Assembly (NCBI RefSeq): GCF_032362555.1
Contig: NC_083530.1
Location: forward strand, 2,820,001 to 2,884,000
Direction of reading: 5' to 3'
Length of the DNA stretch: 64,000 bases
Source of the DNA: Amyelois transitella
Lineage: Eukaryota; Arthropoda; Insecta; Lepidoptera; Pyralidae
A program made the translations under genes and the position numbers. Positions 10,138 to 21,500 of the stretch are shown here, in pieces. Positions within the stretch are counted from its first letter, which is position 1; every line of letters begins with the position of its first letter. The notes beneath the pieces are model-generated. The model made no database searches. It was not told the DNA's origin and saw nothing but the letters and a program-made list of their open reading frames with translations.

Positions 10138-13100
10138 ATGGGTACAAAAATAGACCAGAAAGCGTATTTGCAAAAGTATCTCAGCGGACCGTCGGGAGAT
10201 AAAAAGAAAAAGAAGAAAAAGGTGGTCAAAGGCAGAGGGTAAGTTAAGTCCAAATTATTTGCAATTTATGAGGCAGTTCAATAATCATTGCTAATTATAA
10301 TATTTTATTAATGTTTTCTGATAAGCCTTGTATAAAATTTTCAGGTTTAAGATAATAGATGACGATTTAGATCTAACGAAACTTAGGCCTTTAGAAGGGG
10401 ATGAGTTAGACGTATTTGACGAGGGAGAAGATGCGCCACAGATAGCTGGCATCATTGACGACAGGCCTGAGGAGTTGAAGAAACAGGAACAGTTCAAAAC
10501 AACAACTAAATGGAAAGTTATTAATCAAGTGAGTGCTATTTTCTTTAAACCCAAGTAGTTCACTAGAAAAGATTGCGTTGAAAATAAGTAATATTTCATA
10601 GCCTGTGCTTTTATTGTAATTTTTTTTAAGTGCAGTGAGTTCTTTGTTATTATTGCGTAAACTCCTTCTTTGAAGAGTCTCTCAAGGCTTAATAAAACAT
10701 TAAGCTGTATAACTTATTATTTTACACATGTACAACATTGTTTAATGCATGTTAAATTGGTTTTCATGACATGTATAGGTCTATATATATGTGGGAATGA
10801 AAGTAAAACAGTGTGGAATTATATCGTTAATCTTCTTATTTTATTAGACTTCTTAAAAACACATCTTATAACGTCTTACATAGTACCACAGACTCACTAT
10901 TCTATCTCTTAATGTTACCAACGTAAAAATAAGTAAGAGGTCAGCTAACAAAAAGGATTTAAATAAAAACAAAAAACAAAACTTCTCCCACATATATGTA
11001 TACAAACATGATATTAACCCCTTTTTGTCGTTTATTTCATGACCAAATTTAATGGAGAATCTCAATTCAATCATTAAGCTACAGCTGACCATGACCTTTC
11101 AGTCTTCAAGTCTGCTGTCTCAATTATTTGTATATATGTATATGTATTTATGTCTATGTTGGTAATTATAAAGTTACAATTACAAAAATTCTTACAGGAT
11201 GACGGTTTCAACAGCAAATTGCAAATAGAGGAAATAAAGAAAGATGTCAAAGAAGTTGAAAAAGAAAATGAACTTATATTCGGCAAAATGTATAGCGATT
11301 CGGAGGACGAGAAGAAAGATTCAGATGCGTCACCGCCAAGGAAGCAACACCATAAAAAGGGTAATGATAGTGATGCTAGTCCGCCAAGAAAGAGACAGCA
11401 TGATTCTGAGGTTTCACCTGCAAGAAAAGGACAAAAACATAAGGGAAAAAACACAAGTGATAGTGACGCTTGTCCGCCAAGAAAGAGGCAGCATGATTCT
11501 GAAGTTTCACCTGCAAGAAAGGGACGAAAACATAAGGGAAAACCCACAAGTGATAGTGATACTAGTCCTCCAAGAAAGAGACAAAATGACTCTGAGACCT
11601 CTAGAAAGAATAAAGATGTTGCATCTAAAAAGAGAAGTGATATAAAAAGACATGATAATGATTCAAATGCTTCACCAACAAGAGGAAAAATAAAAGGGAA
11701 AGACAATTCGAAAAGACCTAATTATGACAGCGACGTAAGTCCGCCTAGAAGAAGTCGAAAAGAGGACTCCGATGAATCACCTCCACGGAAGAGGCAAAAA
11801 GATAAAGGTGCTTCCTCTAAGAGACATCATAATGATGAGTATAGGAAAGATGATTCTGACGTGTCACCTCCTAGAAAAAATTATAAAGATAAAGCTGTTT
11901 CATCTAAAAAACATTATAAAGATAATGATTCTACAAGAAAAATTCATAAAGATTCCCGTAAAAGTCATTTAAATGACGATAATAGTAATACTAAAAATAA
12001 TACAGGTTATGACTCTGACTTATCACCACCGAGAAGACGTACTGAGAAGGTCAAAGAACGAAAGAGGCCCTCTCGGTGGGGTGATGCTGATGATGTCGAA
12101 ATTAAACGTGACTCTGCCAAATCTAAACAAAGATCAAGGTCCAAATCGCCAAAGAAATCTCAAGGGTATGACTCTGACCTCTCACCGCCAAGGAAGTCAC
12201 GAAAAGACTCACCGAAAAGGTCCCAAAAGTCAGATAAACAGAAACACAGAAGTCAAAATTCTGACTCAGATTTGTCGCCTCCTCCAAGGAATAGAAGAAA
12301 CAGCAAAGATAGAAAAAGGAAATCTGTCTCTTTCTCGCCACCTAGAAATGATAAAGACAGATATAGGAACAGTGATAGTCCACCGCCAACCAATAAGAAA
12401 ATGGCTAGGTAAGCGCTTTGATTGGTAAATTTTTTTTCATTCATTAATATGAGAAGTCTTTTTAAGACTGTTGGCTGTGTCTGCCCTGTAACGAATAACC
12501 ACTACATATATATTATTTATTAGAGTGTCAGTGGTTGAATTGGTAAAGTGTCAGTTAAAATGTTTGATGCACTTGAAGGCACAGGTTCAAATCTCGGCTA
12601 TGTACCAAATACTCTTATGGTGAGGGATCACGCAACTAGATGTGTAATCATGATGCAATACGGATAAAATGTTCCTCTTCAAAGGTTGCAGAGGTCAGGC
12701 GGGAGTCGCTTCGTGGTTCCCGGCACCAATACAAACAAGAATAGGACCACTCCATCTCTTTCCCATGGATGTCGTAAAAGGCGACTAAGGGATATGCTTA
12801 TAAAACTTGGGATTCATTTTAGGCGATGGGTTAGCAACCTGTTACTATTTAAATCTCAATTCTATCATTAAGCCAAATACATACATAAAATCAGGCTACT
12901 TTCCCGGAAGGGTAGGCAGAGAGTACACCTTTCCACGATCCTTGCATGCTTCAATCATTAATCAGTTACCACTATTAAATGTAATTCGCCAATTACAGGA
13001 CTCTAGAAGGCAAAATGGCGGGTTTACAGAACGCGGTGCAGTTGAGAGAGGAGAATGAACAATTTAGAAGGAAAGAAGATGAGGCATTTAAGAAGATGAC

Positions 13101-15663
13101 TGATGATGTGTCAGGGAGGAACGCGCGAGCCGTTTCGCGGAAAGGTACCTAACGGTTTTTTTAGACTGTTACACAGTAATATTATCAATATCCAATTACT
13201 GTTTCGTGATTTGTTATATTTCTTCTTATTTGAGTTTACAAACAAACATACATTTATAAGTTACACCGATGTATGATGCGAAAGTTAAATTTTTTTATGG
13301 CGCGAAAATATTTGAACGGTTGAGCCAATCAGAGCGCTCCATTTGAACTTGCGAACTGAACTGTCAGATATTATGAGCGAGACGTTTTTTTGGATTTTAA
13401 GTTTAATATACTTGTAATAAGGTTGTTATTTTATTGAGTTTTTATTCGGTTGCCGTGGGGTGACTTACAAAGTTTTAGTACTGTACGGCTAATGAACTCG
13501 AGATTCTTCTCGTAGTCACTATTTGAATAACAATAATGTCATTAAGGCATACAGCTGAACGTGGCCTTTCAGTATTTTCAAGTAAATTTCGAATTTTGTT
13601 CCGAAATTTCAACTCTTTTCCCATACTTTTTTTTGGCGGTAACACATTCTGTAGAACTACCCAGATCCGAACTTATACATACATATAAGCACGTCATTAT
13701 CCTTTACGGGGTAGACAGAGCCAATAGTCTCGAAATGAAGGCCTTAAAAAGCAAATTAATACGTGCCATTTTATTATTTCAATTGATGTGTGAAATGAAC
13801 TTTCCAGGCAAACGAGAGACATCGGAGGATAGGCAAAAACAGAGGGAGAAAGCGGAGAGGCAGAAAGAGTTGGATGAGAAATATAAGAAATGGAGCAAAG
13901 GGTGAGTTTTTTTTTCAAATTATTTGTATGAAAATTTATTGTGCAAATACATTCCATTCAAGTCAATTTATTTTATAAGATAACTAGCTGTGCCCGCGAC
14001 TTCGTCCGCGTGGAATAGTTATTTTGGGCATCATTGAAGCCCTCATGGATGAATAATTTACCCCGTTTTTTCCACACTTTCCATTATTTCTTCGCTCCTA
14101 ATAGTTGCAGTAGTTCCTGAGATTAGCGCGTTCAAACAAACAAACTCTTCAGCTTTATAATATTAGTATAGATAATACCTAAATGTGTTTTACCTTTCAT
14201 TATTGTATTTGTTTGTATTTCTACCATTTTCTACGAAGACCACATCAACCAGCCGCATCTCGTTAGATAGATAGATAAAACTCTTTATTGCACCATAAGA
14301 GTAAAACATACAAAACAACACAAAGCAGATATAGATGGTACAAAGGCGGGGCAGAGCAAGATAAATAAATGTTTGAACATAATAAAATACATACAGAATA
14401 TATATCTATATATAATACATATAAATACATACAAATACGCATAAATACAGATAAGTACATAATAATAACACATACTTTGGATAGAGTAGAAAGATAATGA
14501 GACCTAACGAGATTTTTGAAACTATTAATAGTCTGAATTATATTATTATTAATGAGTTATGAATGTGGATGAAGCGAAGGAAATATGCAGAGATCGTGGC
14601 AAGTGGAAAGAGGTAGTCTCTGCCTACCCCTCCGGGAAAGAGGCGTGATTTTATGTATGTATGTATGTATGTTAATAGTCTGGGCTTTCCTGATATCGAC
14701 AGGGAGAGCATTCCATAGACGGACAGCTTGTACAGTAAAAGAGTGGGAGTAAAAATTGGTGTTGGATGTCGTTACCAGTATTAATGAACAAAAACACACA
14801 TTTTTTTTTATGTCCAGTATAAAACAAGTGGAGGCGCAAGAAGCCCGCGTGCAGGATTATCTCCACGAAGCGTCCAAACCTTTGGCTCGCCACAAAGACG
14901 ACAGGGATTTGGAAGCGACATTGAAAGACGTAGAAAGAGACGGCGATCCCATGTTGAAGTACATACGGGAGAAGAAGAGGGAGAGGGGAGAGTTGGGACC
15001 AGGTGAGGATTTTTTTTAACTTAACAGGGTTTCATTTTTAATTAGACATATCGGTTCGAATACCAACTCGAGAGACTATTTTCGAAATTTATGTACATTA
15101 GTTGGAATACTACGTGCCGTGTGGTTCCCGGCATCATTGTAAAAAGAATAGGACCACTCCATCTCTTTCCCATGGTTGTCGTAAAAGGATTCTTTTTTTA
15201 GGCGATGGGCAAGCAACCTGTGTCTATTTGAATCTCAATTCTATCTCAATTCAGTCTCGAAAACACTGATTGGCCACGTTCGGCTGCATGGCTTGAAGAT
15301 TCAAATAGTGGCAGGTTGCTAGCGTATCGCCTAAAAGAAGAAACCCAAGTTTATTAGCATCTACCCCTTAGTCGCCCTTTGACGGACATATTATCTTCTT
15401 TCTTCTATGTGAATATCTTATAAGTGAAACCTTTTTTGTATGGGAGAAAATAAAGATTATTTATTATTATTTATTTATTATTTGTTACAGAAAAACCGAC
15501 ATACAAAGGTAGTTTCCCGCCGAACCGTTTCAACATCCGGCCCGGATACCGTTGGGACGGCGTCGACCGTTCCAACGGTTACGAGAAGAAATACTTTGAA
15601 ACACAGAGCAAGAAGAAGGCTCAAGCGGAAGAGGCGTATAAATGGAGCACTGAAGACCTGTGA
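10138..15663 (+). CDS. Bud13: BUD13 homolog, RES splicing complex (697 aa, 7 exons)
   Basis: BUD13 belongs to the retention-and-splicing (RES) complex of the activated spliceosome. Coding exons: 10138-10238, 10345-10528, 11198-12408, 12999-13144, 13808-13901, 14818-15002 and 15491-15663 (TGA 15661-15663). All are AG/GT bounded and in one frame (2094 nt). The N-terminus [19 protein letters not shown], then [10 protein letters not shown] and [14 protein letters not shown], match BUD13. Exon 3 is a long serine/arginine-like insert with about 14 tandem DSDxSPPRK units ([27 protein letters not shown]). The conserved C-terminus follows: [56 protein letters not shown] and the end [11 protein letters not shown]. 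The start is the first ATG, fixed by family homology. Introns hold family A, C and D repeats. The gene is complete and convergent with the micro-exon gene. Confidence 0.93.
12528..12712 (+). repeat. Family C SINE with tRNA-like head
   Basis: The head GTCAGTGGTTGAATTGGTAA resembles a Pol III A box and GGTTCAAATCT a B box, 54 bp apart. It continues to GGTTGCAGAGGTCAGGCGGG and AGTCGCTTCG, the shared family C body. A family A copy (12712-12900) starts directly at its end. A second tRNA-like head with GGTTCGAATCC lies at 41068-41150. Confidence 0.5.
12712..12900 (+). repeat. Family A copy, 3' truncated, in BUD13 intron 3
   Basis: TGGTTCCCGGCACCAATACA to TATCATTAAGCCAAATACAT. The 3' third is replaced by a reverse RTE-like end (ATAAAATCAGGCTACTTTCC, GGTAGGCAGAGAG) up to about 12950. 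Confidence 0.65.
13984..14173 (-). mobile_element. Family D Helitron-like copy in BUD13 intron 5
   Basis: Reverse copy, CTAGCTGTGCCCGCGACTTC to CTTTATAATATTAGTATAGA, with an internal deletion. It is followed at 14270-14480 by AT-rich sequence with a run of CATATAAATACATACAAATA words, and at 14552-14672 by an RTE 3' end with a (TATG)n tail. Confidence 0.65.
15116..15375. repeat. Two partial family A copies, opposite orientation
   Basis: 15116-15262 is forward (GTGTGGTTCCCGGCATCATT on). 15255-15375 is reverse (CAGTCTCGAAAACACTGATT to CTTAGTCGCCCTTTGACGGA). They face each other in the last BUD13 intron, 115 bp before the terminal exon. Confidence 0.65.
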
Positions 15664-15801
15664 TCATGTTTTGTGGTACCTTGTGGTGTAGTGGTTTGAT
15701 TATGATCGTCTGCGCCCGTAGCGTCGCAAGCGCGATGCCGTTTTTATCGCGCGATTAAACTATCGCTGTCCTTGTTTCACGTCATAATGGAAAGCGGAAC
15801 A

Positions 15802-16065
15802 TACACATACATACATACATAGGGTCACGTCTTTATCCCTTGCGGGATAGACAGAGCCAACAGTCTAGAAAAGACTGAATGGCCACGTTCACCTATTTGG
15901 CTTAACGATAGAATTGAGATTCAACTAGTGACAGGTTGCTAGCCCTTCGCCTTAAAAAGAATCCCAAGTTTGTAAGCCTATCCCTTAGTCGTCTTTTACC
16001 ACATCCATGGGAAAGAGATGGAGTGGTCCTATTCTTTTTTGTATTGGTGCCGGGAACCACACGGC
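15802..16065 (-). mobile_element. Family A, full length, with 10-bp target duplication
   Basis: Flanked by identical AAGCGGAACA at 15792-15801 and 16066-16075. Reads in reverse from a CATA-repeat tail (with CACGTCTTTATCCCTTGCGG) to CCGGGAACCACACGGC. It interrupts a family G element, whose halves rejoin as one sequence across it. Confidence 0.85.
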
Positions 16066-17721
16066 AAGCGGAACAGCGATAGATTTGACGGTGACTGGGG
16101 TTCGATCCACGGTAAGGTCGGGGAAGGATCGTTTTCAGATTGTGCTGGTTCTTTGATGTTTGTGTAAAGTCCATTTCTCTAATTAAAAAAAATAAATAAT
16201 TTTGGTGCATCTTTTAGTTGATAAATAAATTTTTGAATTTTATTATAGTAAATAGCAAAAGTTATGTCTGTTATTTCATTTTGCTTTTATTTTCATAATT
16301 ATAAATTAATTTAAAAATGTTATTTAGTGACTAAAGAAATGGACTGTACATCATATACAATCATGTCTTCATTCCTTACGTAGACATAATACGTGCGTTA
16401 CGTTGATATAGACATAGAGTAGATAAAGCTTTTTTTTCAAGACTGAAAGGCCACGTTCAGCTGTATGGCTTAATGACAGAATTGAGATTCAAATAGTGAC
16501 AGGTTGCTTGCCCATCGCCTAAAAGAAGACTCCCAAGTTTCAGCCATTCCCTTGATTGACTTTTAAAATCCGCACGGGAAGAGAAACAGATGGCAGACGC
16601 TATGTTTATTCTTCTGCGGCTGAATGTTTAGTGTTTAAAACAAATATAACAACTGTAGTATGACTCATTCATTGCATAATAAATCATTCATTCATTCATT
16701 CATTCGTTACCAGACCAGCATGGAAGCTTATCATCGTATTGGGTTCGATTCTCGGTCAAGGTTGAGGAGGAAATATATATTCTTAAGATTGAACTGAGTC
16801 TTCGATTTTTATTTAAGAAACTTATTAGACTTTTGTCTGTGATTTTGTTCCAATGGAAATTTCTAGGAACAAAAATAAACAACTGAATAACTTTATGTAC
16901 CTAACTTAACGTTTACTATAAAATAGTCTGAACTATCCTTAATATCTCTGTTATAACTTTGCTCTTTTATAAATAAAAATATTCTTTGTATATTAAATGT
17001 AGTTTTGAGGTAATATATGTAATTGTAAAATGTTGACTTTTATAAACCCTATATTAATATTAAATTCATTCGGATAGTCTTATAAAGTTACAAAGATATG
17101 AATGAACGAACAATTACTTTTTAGCACACTTTTCCCCGAAGCTTAGATGGTATGGATATTAAATTAGTGAATTATGTATTTAAAACTATTCAATATGGTT
17201 ACATCAATTTGTCAAGCGAAATTAAAAACGTTGTACAGTGGGCTACATAGAAAAGAATACTAGCTTCGTAATCTAGATGTAGGTATAGACGCAAAGGTGG
17301 TATAATTTTCTATGTGGATCACTTTCCTTTTCTAGAATAGAATAGATTTATTTTCAAAATTGGATACAAGGTATCACTTATTGACGTCACATCACTTAAA
17401 TCTAATTATAACTACTACCGCTTCCAAAGCGCACGTGTAGAAGAAGCGGCGGTTTCTGTAGGTACCTTTATGAATAAGTAAATATGTCTACTAATACATA
17501 ATAAATGTTTGCAACATTCGAAAAGGTAAATATGAAGATCTGGTATATAAATTGAACACCTTGTTGGACTCATGTCATGCAAATTAAAATTATATACAGT
17601 CATACGCCACAATGTTTATTTTTCTGTGTATATAGATATTGAGATTTCTACGGAATCATGTTGTGAGTAAAATAAATGTATTTAAATTCTTGGCAGTCTT
17701 TTATGTTGTAATACAGACATA

Positions 17722-17965
17722 AATATATATAGTTACGTCCATATCCCTTGCGGGGTAGACAAAGCCAACAGACTAGAAAAGACTGTAAGGCAACGTTCGG
17801 TAAATGGCTTTATGATGGAATTGAGATTCAAATCGTGACAGGTTGATAGCCCATCGCCTATAAGAGAATTCCTCAGACTACACCTTAGTCATCTTATATG
17901 AAATCGATGGGAAAAATATGGAGTGGTCCTATTGTAATATGCCGGGAACCACACGGCATATACAT
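17722..17965 (-). repeat. Family A copy, reverse, decayed
   Basis: TTACGTCCATATCCCTTGCG to ATGCCGGGAACCACACGGCA. Several point changes (ATCGTGACAGGTTGATAGCC) mark it as older than the duplication-flanked copies. Confidence 0.7.
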
Positions 17966-18232
17966 ATTTAGACATATCAACGTATAGCCCAAACCTCGGG
18001 GTCTAGAGAGTTTAGTTGTTTAGCATGAAGGTTCCATGTAGTTTAGGGCTGCACAAAGATAATTTTTCAAAATTACCGCAGATAAGAATATTCAAGGGAT
18101 TATTCGTTTAACGCGGATATACTTTAGTTACTTTGTAATTCATATTTCTAACAAGTTTCCTTTCGAAAATAGGTTTCTACCCAATAAGGAAAATAAATAA
18201 AACAAAATAATCAATTGCTTGCTACTTAAAAA

Positions 18233-18238
18233 TTTATT
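18233..18238 (-). terminator. Polyadenylation signal AATAAA of the micro-exon gene
   Basis: TTTATT on the plus strand, i.e. AATAAA on the minus strand, 276 nt after the stop codon. It is the first canonical signal in a sequence with no repeat insertion between it and the last exon. The 3' UTR holds several TTGCAATT-like words. Confidence 0.5.
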
Positions 18239-18513
18239 TGAATATAATTAAACATAAGGTCCATATTCATTGCGTTGTCGTAAGTAGAGTAAAATGTGAG
18301 TGTGGTATTACATTTGCAATTTCATTCATAGGAACAAATTTTAATTTTGGAACGAATAATGCAATTACATTTGTAAAATAAAATTCGATTTCAGAACTTT
18401 GTCAAATGCAATTTTAAAATTGTAAATACATTAGTATTATGTAATTTGGAATCGGAACTACTTTTGCAATTGTAGTACATAATATATTCGTTGGGTAACA
18501 TTTGATTTTGGAA

Positions 18514-21500
18514 TTACTTTTTATATTCTTGGTGTTGATTATCTTCCTCATCGAGTTGTTGTTGTTGCTGACGCTGTGGAATAAAAAAAAAATATTGTTT
18601 TTTTTTTGTCACAAAGCGGTTGCAAAGGCTATTTGATAAATCCTAATAAAAGTTAGATACTATAAAATTAAATATTTAAAAAATGGTTTATTATACTTTG
18701 TGCAGGTAAAATTCCAAAAGGACAACAATATGTTAATTTTGTTCACCCAGGTGATATCAAATAGATATATGATATGTGACTTAGGTGCACAGGGTTAAAT
18801 TATAAGTCACTGGAAATTTTCTTTAGTAAACTAAAAATTATTTTTGATGTGGGCGTTGAAAAGAAAAAAAAAACCATAGGTATTTTCCGACTGCAATTAG
18901 TATAAACCTTATGGTAAGACTCATATTTTGTTACAAAAAACATTTAATTAAAGATATAAACGTACTCTTCGAATTGTCCTCCTTTTTGTCAAGTTGGTTA
19001 AAAAGGAGTACCTAAGTACAGTTTTTATAATGAATATTCTCCCTAAAAAGCCTTATCGTCTCGGTTAACCCCCCTATGAACATTTATGTAACAGGCAGTC
19101 GCTTTGCACTATAAAAAGGATCACTTCATCTAATTTCCGTGGATATCTCAAGAAGCATTTAGAAGTAGTTGCATTAGTTTAAAGGGTTTATTTCCAAATT
19201 AGTATTTCTGTCACAAGAGGTCACTTGTGCAGCCTTTTGAGTGATGCAGCTTTACTTTGTTAAGTCCACTGTTAACAAGGTCACGGGAGTCAGACGGGAA
19301 TCTCGTAGTGTGACCTGACTTACCCACTCCTGTCAACGTAGCATTGCACGCGCGACGCCGTTTTTATCGCGCGAAAAACTGTAGCTATCCCGTTTCACGT
19401 GAAAATAAAAAGTGAAACAGCTATAGTTTTTCGCGCGATAACCTGACCTTGGACTCCTCACAAGAGACGACACAACCAGGATAACGCTAAGAGACTAACG
19501 CTAACAAACACCATATGAGGTGGTCACGAGTATAGTATGGTTGAGCTTTTACCTTATCCCATTCCTATTAAGTTTTTTTAATAACATTCATAAACGTGAG
19601 CAAAATGCTCTACGCGCGAGTGCCCGTGTAATTTCTAGAGGCTCGGGTGCTGGCGGGTTAATAATTGGAAAGAATATAAAGTGAAAGGTAGAGAAAGGGG
19701 AATGCTTAGATCTGAATAGATTATATCAAATTCAAATTCAAACTTTCATTTGCATAATATGAGTACAACAAGGTATTAAATATCAATATCAAGTTAATAA
19801 ATAAAGTAAGTTATTCTTTAATATCAAGTTGACTAAACCAATATACAAGGAGTGTGTGGATTGGAAGGTCAAGACGAACGTACCTTGATCAAATACTGAC
19901 CGTCCTAGTCAGGTCATGAGTGCCCTAAACCGATAAAGTTACATGAAGAGAGTTATAAATGTAAACGATGCGAAAGAAGCATGTGGGGATCGTGGCAAGT
20001 GGAAATATCTAGTCTCTGTCTACCACTCTGGGAAAGAGGTGTGATTTTATGTAGGTATACATGTATTTTTTTAATCCGTTAATTACTTACCAGCTGGTAA
20101 AGCACCTACAAAAGAAATGCACATTAAAGGTTTTTTGTAAATTAAATTAACCAATAATCAAATTCTTAAGAGATTTTCTTACTAGGTATATTCTCGGGAT
20201 GATGAATTGAATTGAATTGTTGCTAATCGGCGAGGTCGAAAAGTAAATTAACACTTACTCGATTCAGATCAGGGCGTCTTTGATTCAACTGTAATTTGAA
20301 TTGAAACAGAAAATAAGTGTGGAAGCTGACGACGATCGTAATCAAGAGTTATTCCAATATTGACATACATACATATGGTTACGTCTATATCCCTTGCGGG
20401 GTAGACAGAGCCAACAGTCTTGAAAAGACTGAGTGGCCACGTTCAGCTGTCTGGCTTGATGATAGAATTGAGATTCAAATAGTGGCAGGTTGCTAGCCTG
20501 TCACCTAAAAGAAGAATCCCAAGTTTATAAACATATCCCTTAGTCGCCTTTTACGACATCCATGGGAAAGAGATGGAGGATTTCAAGACTGTTGGCTCTG
20601 TCTGCCCCGCAAGGGATATAGACGTGACTATATGTATGTATGTATTCACACAGCATGTTTGTACGATTAAACTGAGTAGATTTAAAAAAAACATAGGTAT
20701 TGTAATAAGCGATTTTTTTTCAGACCACACGGCTTATCAACTAATTTGTTAAAAGGGTAAATTTCTTTTACACTAAATTTTTATTTCACCTTGTAAAGAA
20801 AGAGCTTTGCAAACGAATAATAAAATCGAAAAAAAATGAACTCATTTTCTCTACTGGTAGTAGAGGAAGATAATAATAAAATAATCGAATCATTTTCGTT
20901 AATTATTTTTCAATGAAAGTAAGTAACGGATGATTTTTCTATTTAATAAGACTCACTTGCAAACTTTGGTGGCCGTGCTGTTGGTACTGAAAACAGAATT
21001 ATAAGCTAGCTATTTAAGAATAATCATATTATTTTACAAAATCAAATTCAAATTCAAATTTTTTATTCTATATCGCTTAATAATTGTCGAAAAGTTTCGT
21101 TTCACAACATTGGTTGACGTCAAATAAATTATTTAAAATAAAGTTTACTGCCGCTTCCAAAGCGTTAGTGCAGAAGAAGCGGTAACAAACTGCACTGCAG
21201 CATTCAAATGTTAATTAAGTACGTACAACAATGTTTATTATCTTCACCCGGGCGATATCGCCCACATAGATACCTACACAGATTGAAATGAACCCAACAA
21301 TTACGTAATTTATAAGTTACAGAATATTTTAATTTAATATTGATTTAATTTTATCTGCTTATTTAATTTTATTGAAAATTGTATATGGATCTTTATTGTC
21401 TGAAATAAATGAATTTTATTTATTTATTTTACTTATAGATTAAACAAAAGTATAATTTTAAGATTCCTCCTTTTCCTCTTGGCTATAGGCCCGGTTACAT

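Larger units (their letters stand above)
15664..18232. other. BUD13 3' region and convergent intergenic repeats
   Basis: Holds a family G fragment (15718-15801 and 16066-16095) split by a family A insertion, decayed reverse family A copies at 16430-16570 and 17722-17965, family B at 17335-17460, and an ATTC run at 16687-16706. AATAAA words near 16192 and 16221 could serve the BUD13 mRNA, but the insertions make the true 3' end unclear. No other gene is seen. Confidence 0.5.

Noticed and set aside
11074-11706. 210-aa minus-strand ORF opposite BUD13
   Set aside because: A shadow of the DSDxSPPRK repeat exon on the other strand; rich in Ser, Leu and Phe and without family features.
11244-12428. 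Other plus-strand ORFs overlapping BUD13 exon 3
   Set aside because: They are out-of-frame readings of the same repetitive exon.
12528-12600. tRNA gene at the family C head
   Set aside because: Box spacing and flanks match a SINE head; there is no plausible anticodon arm.
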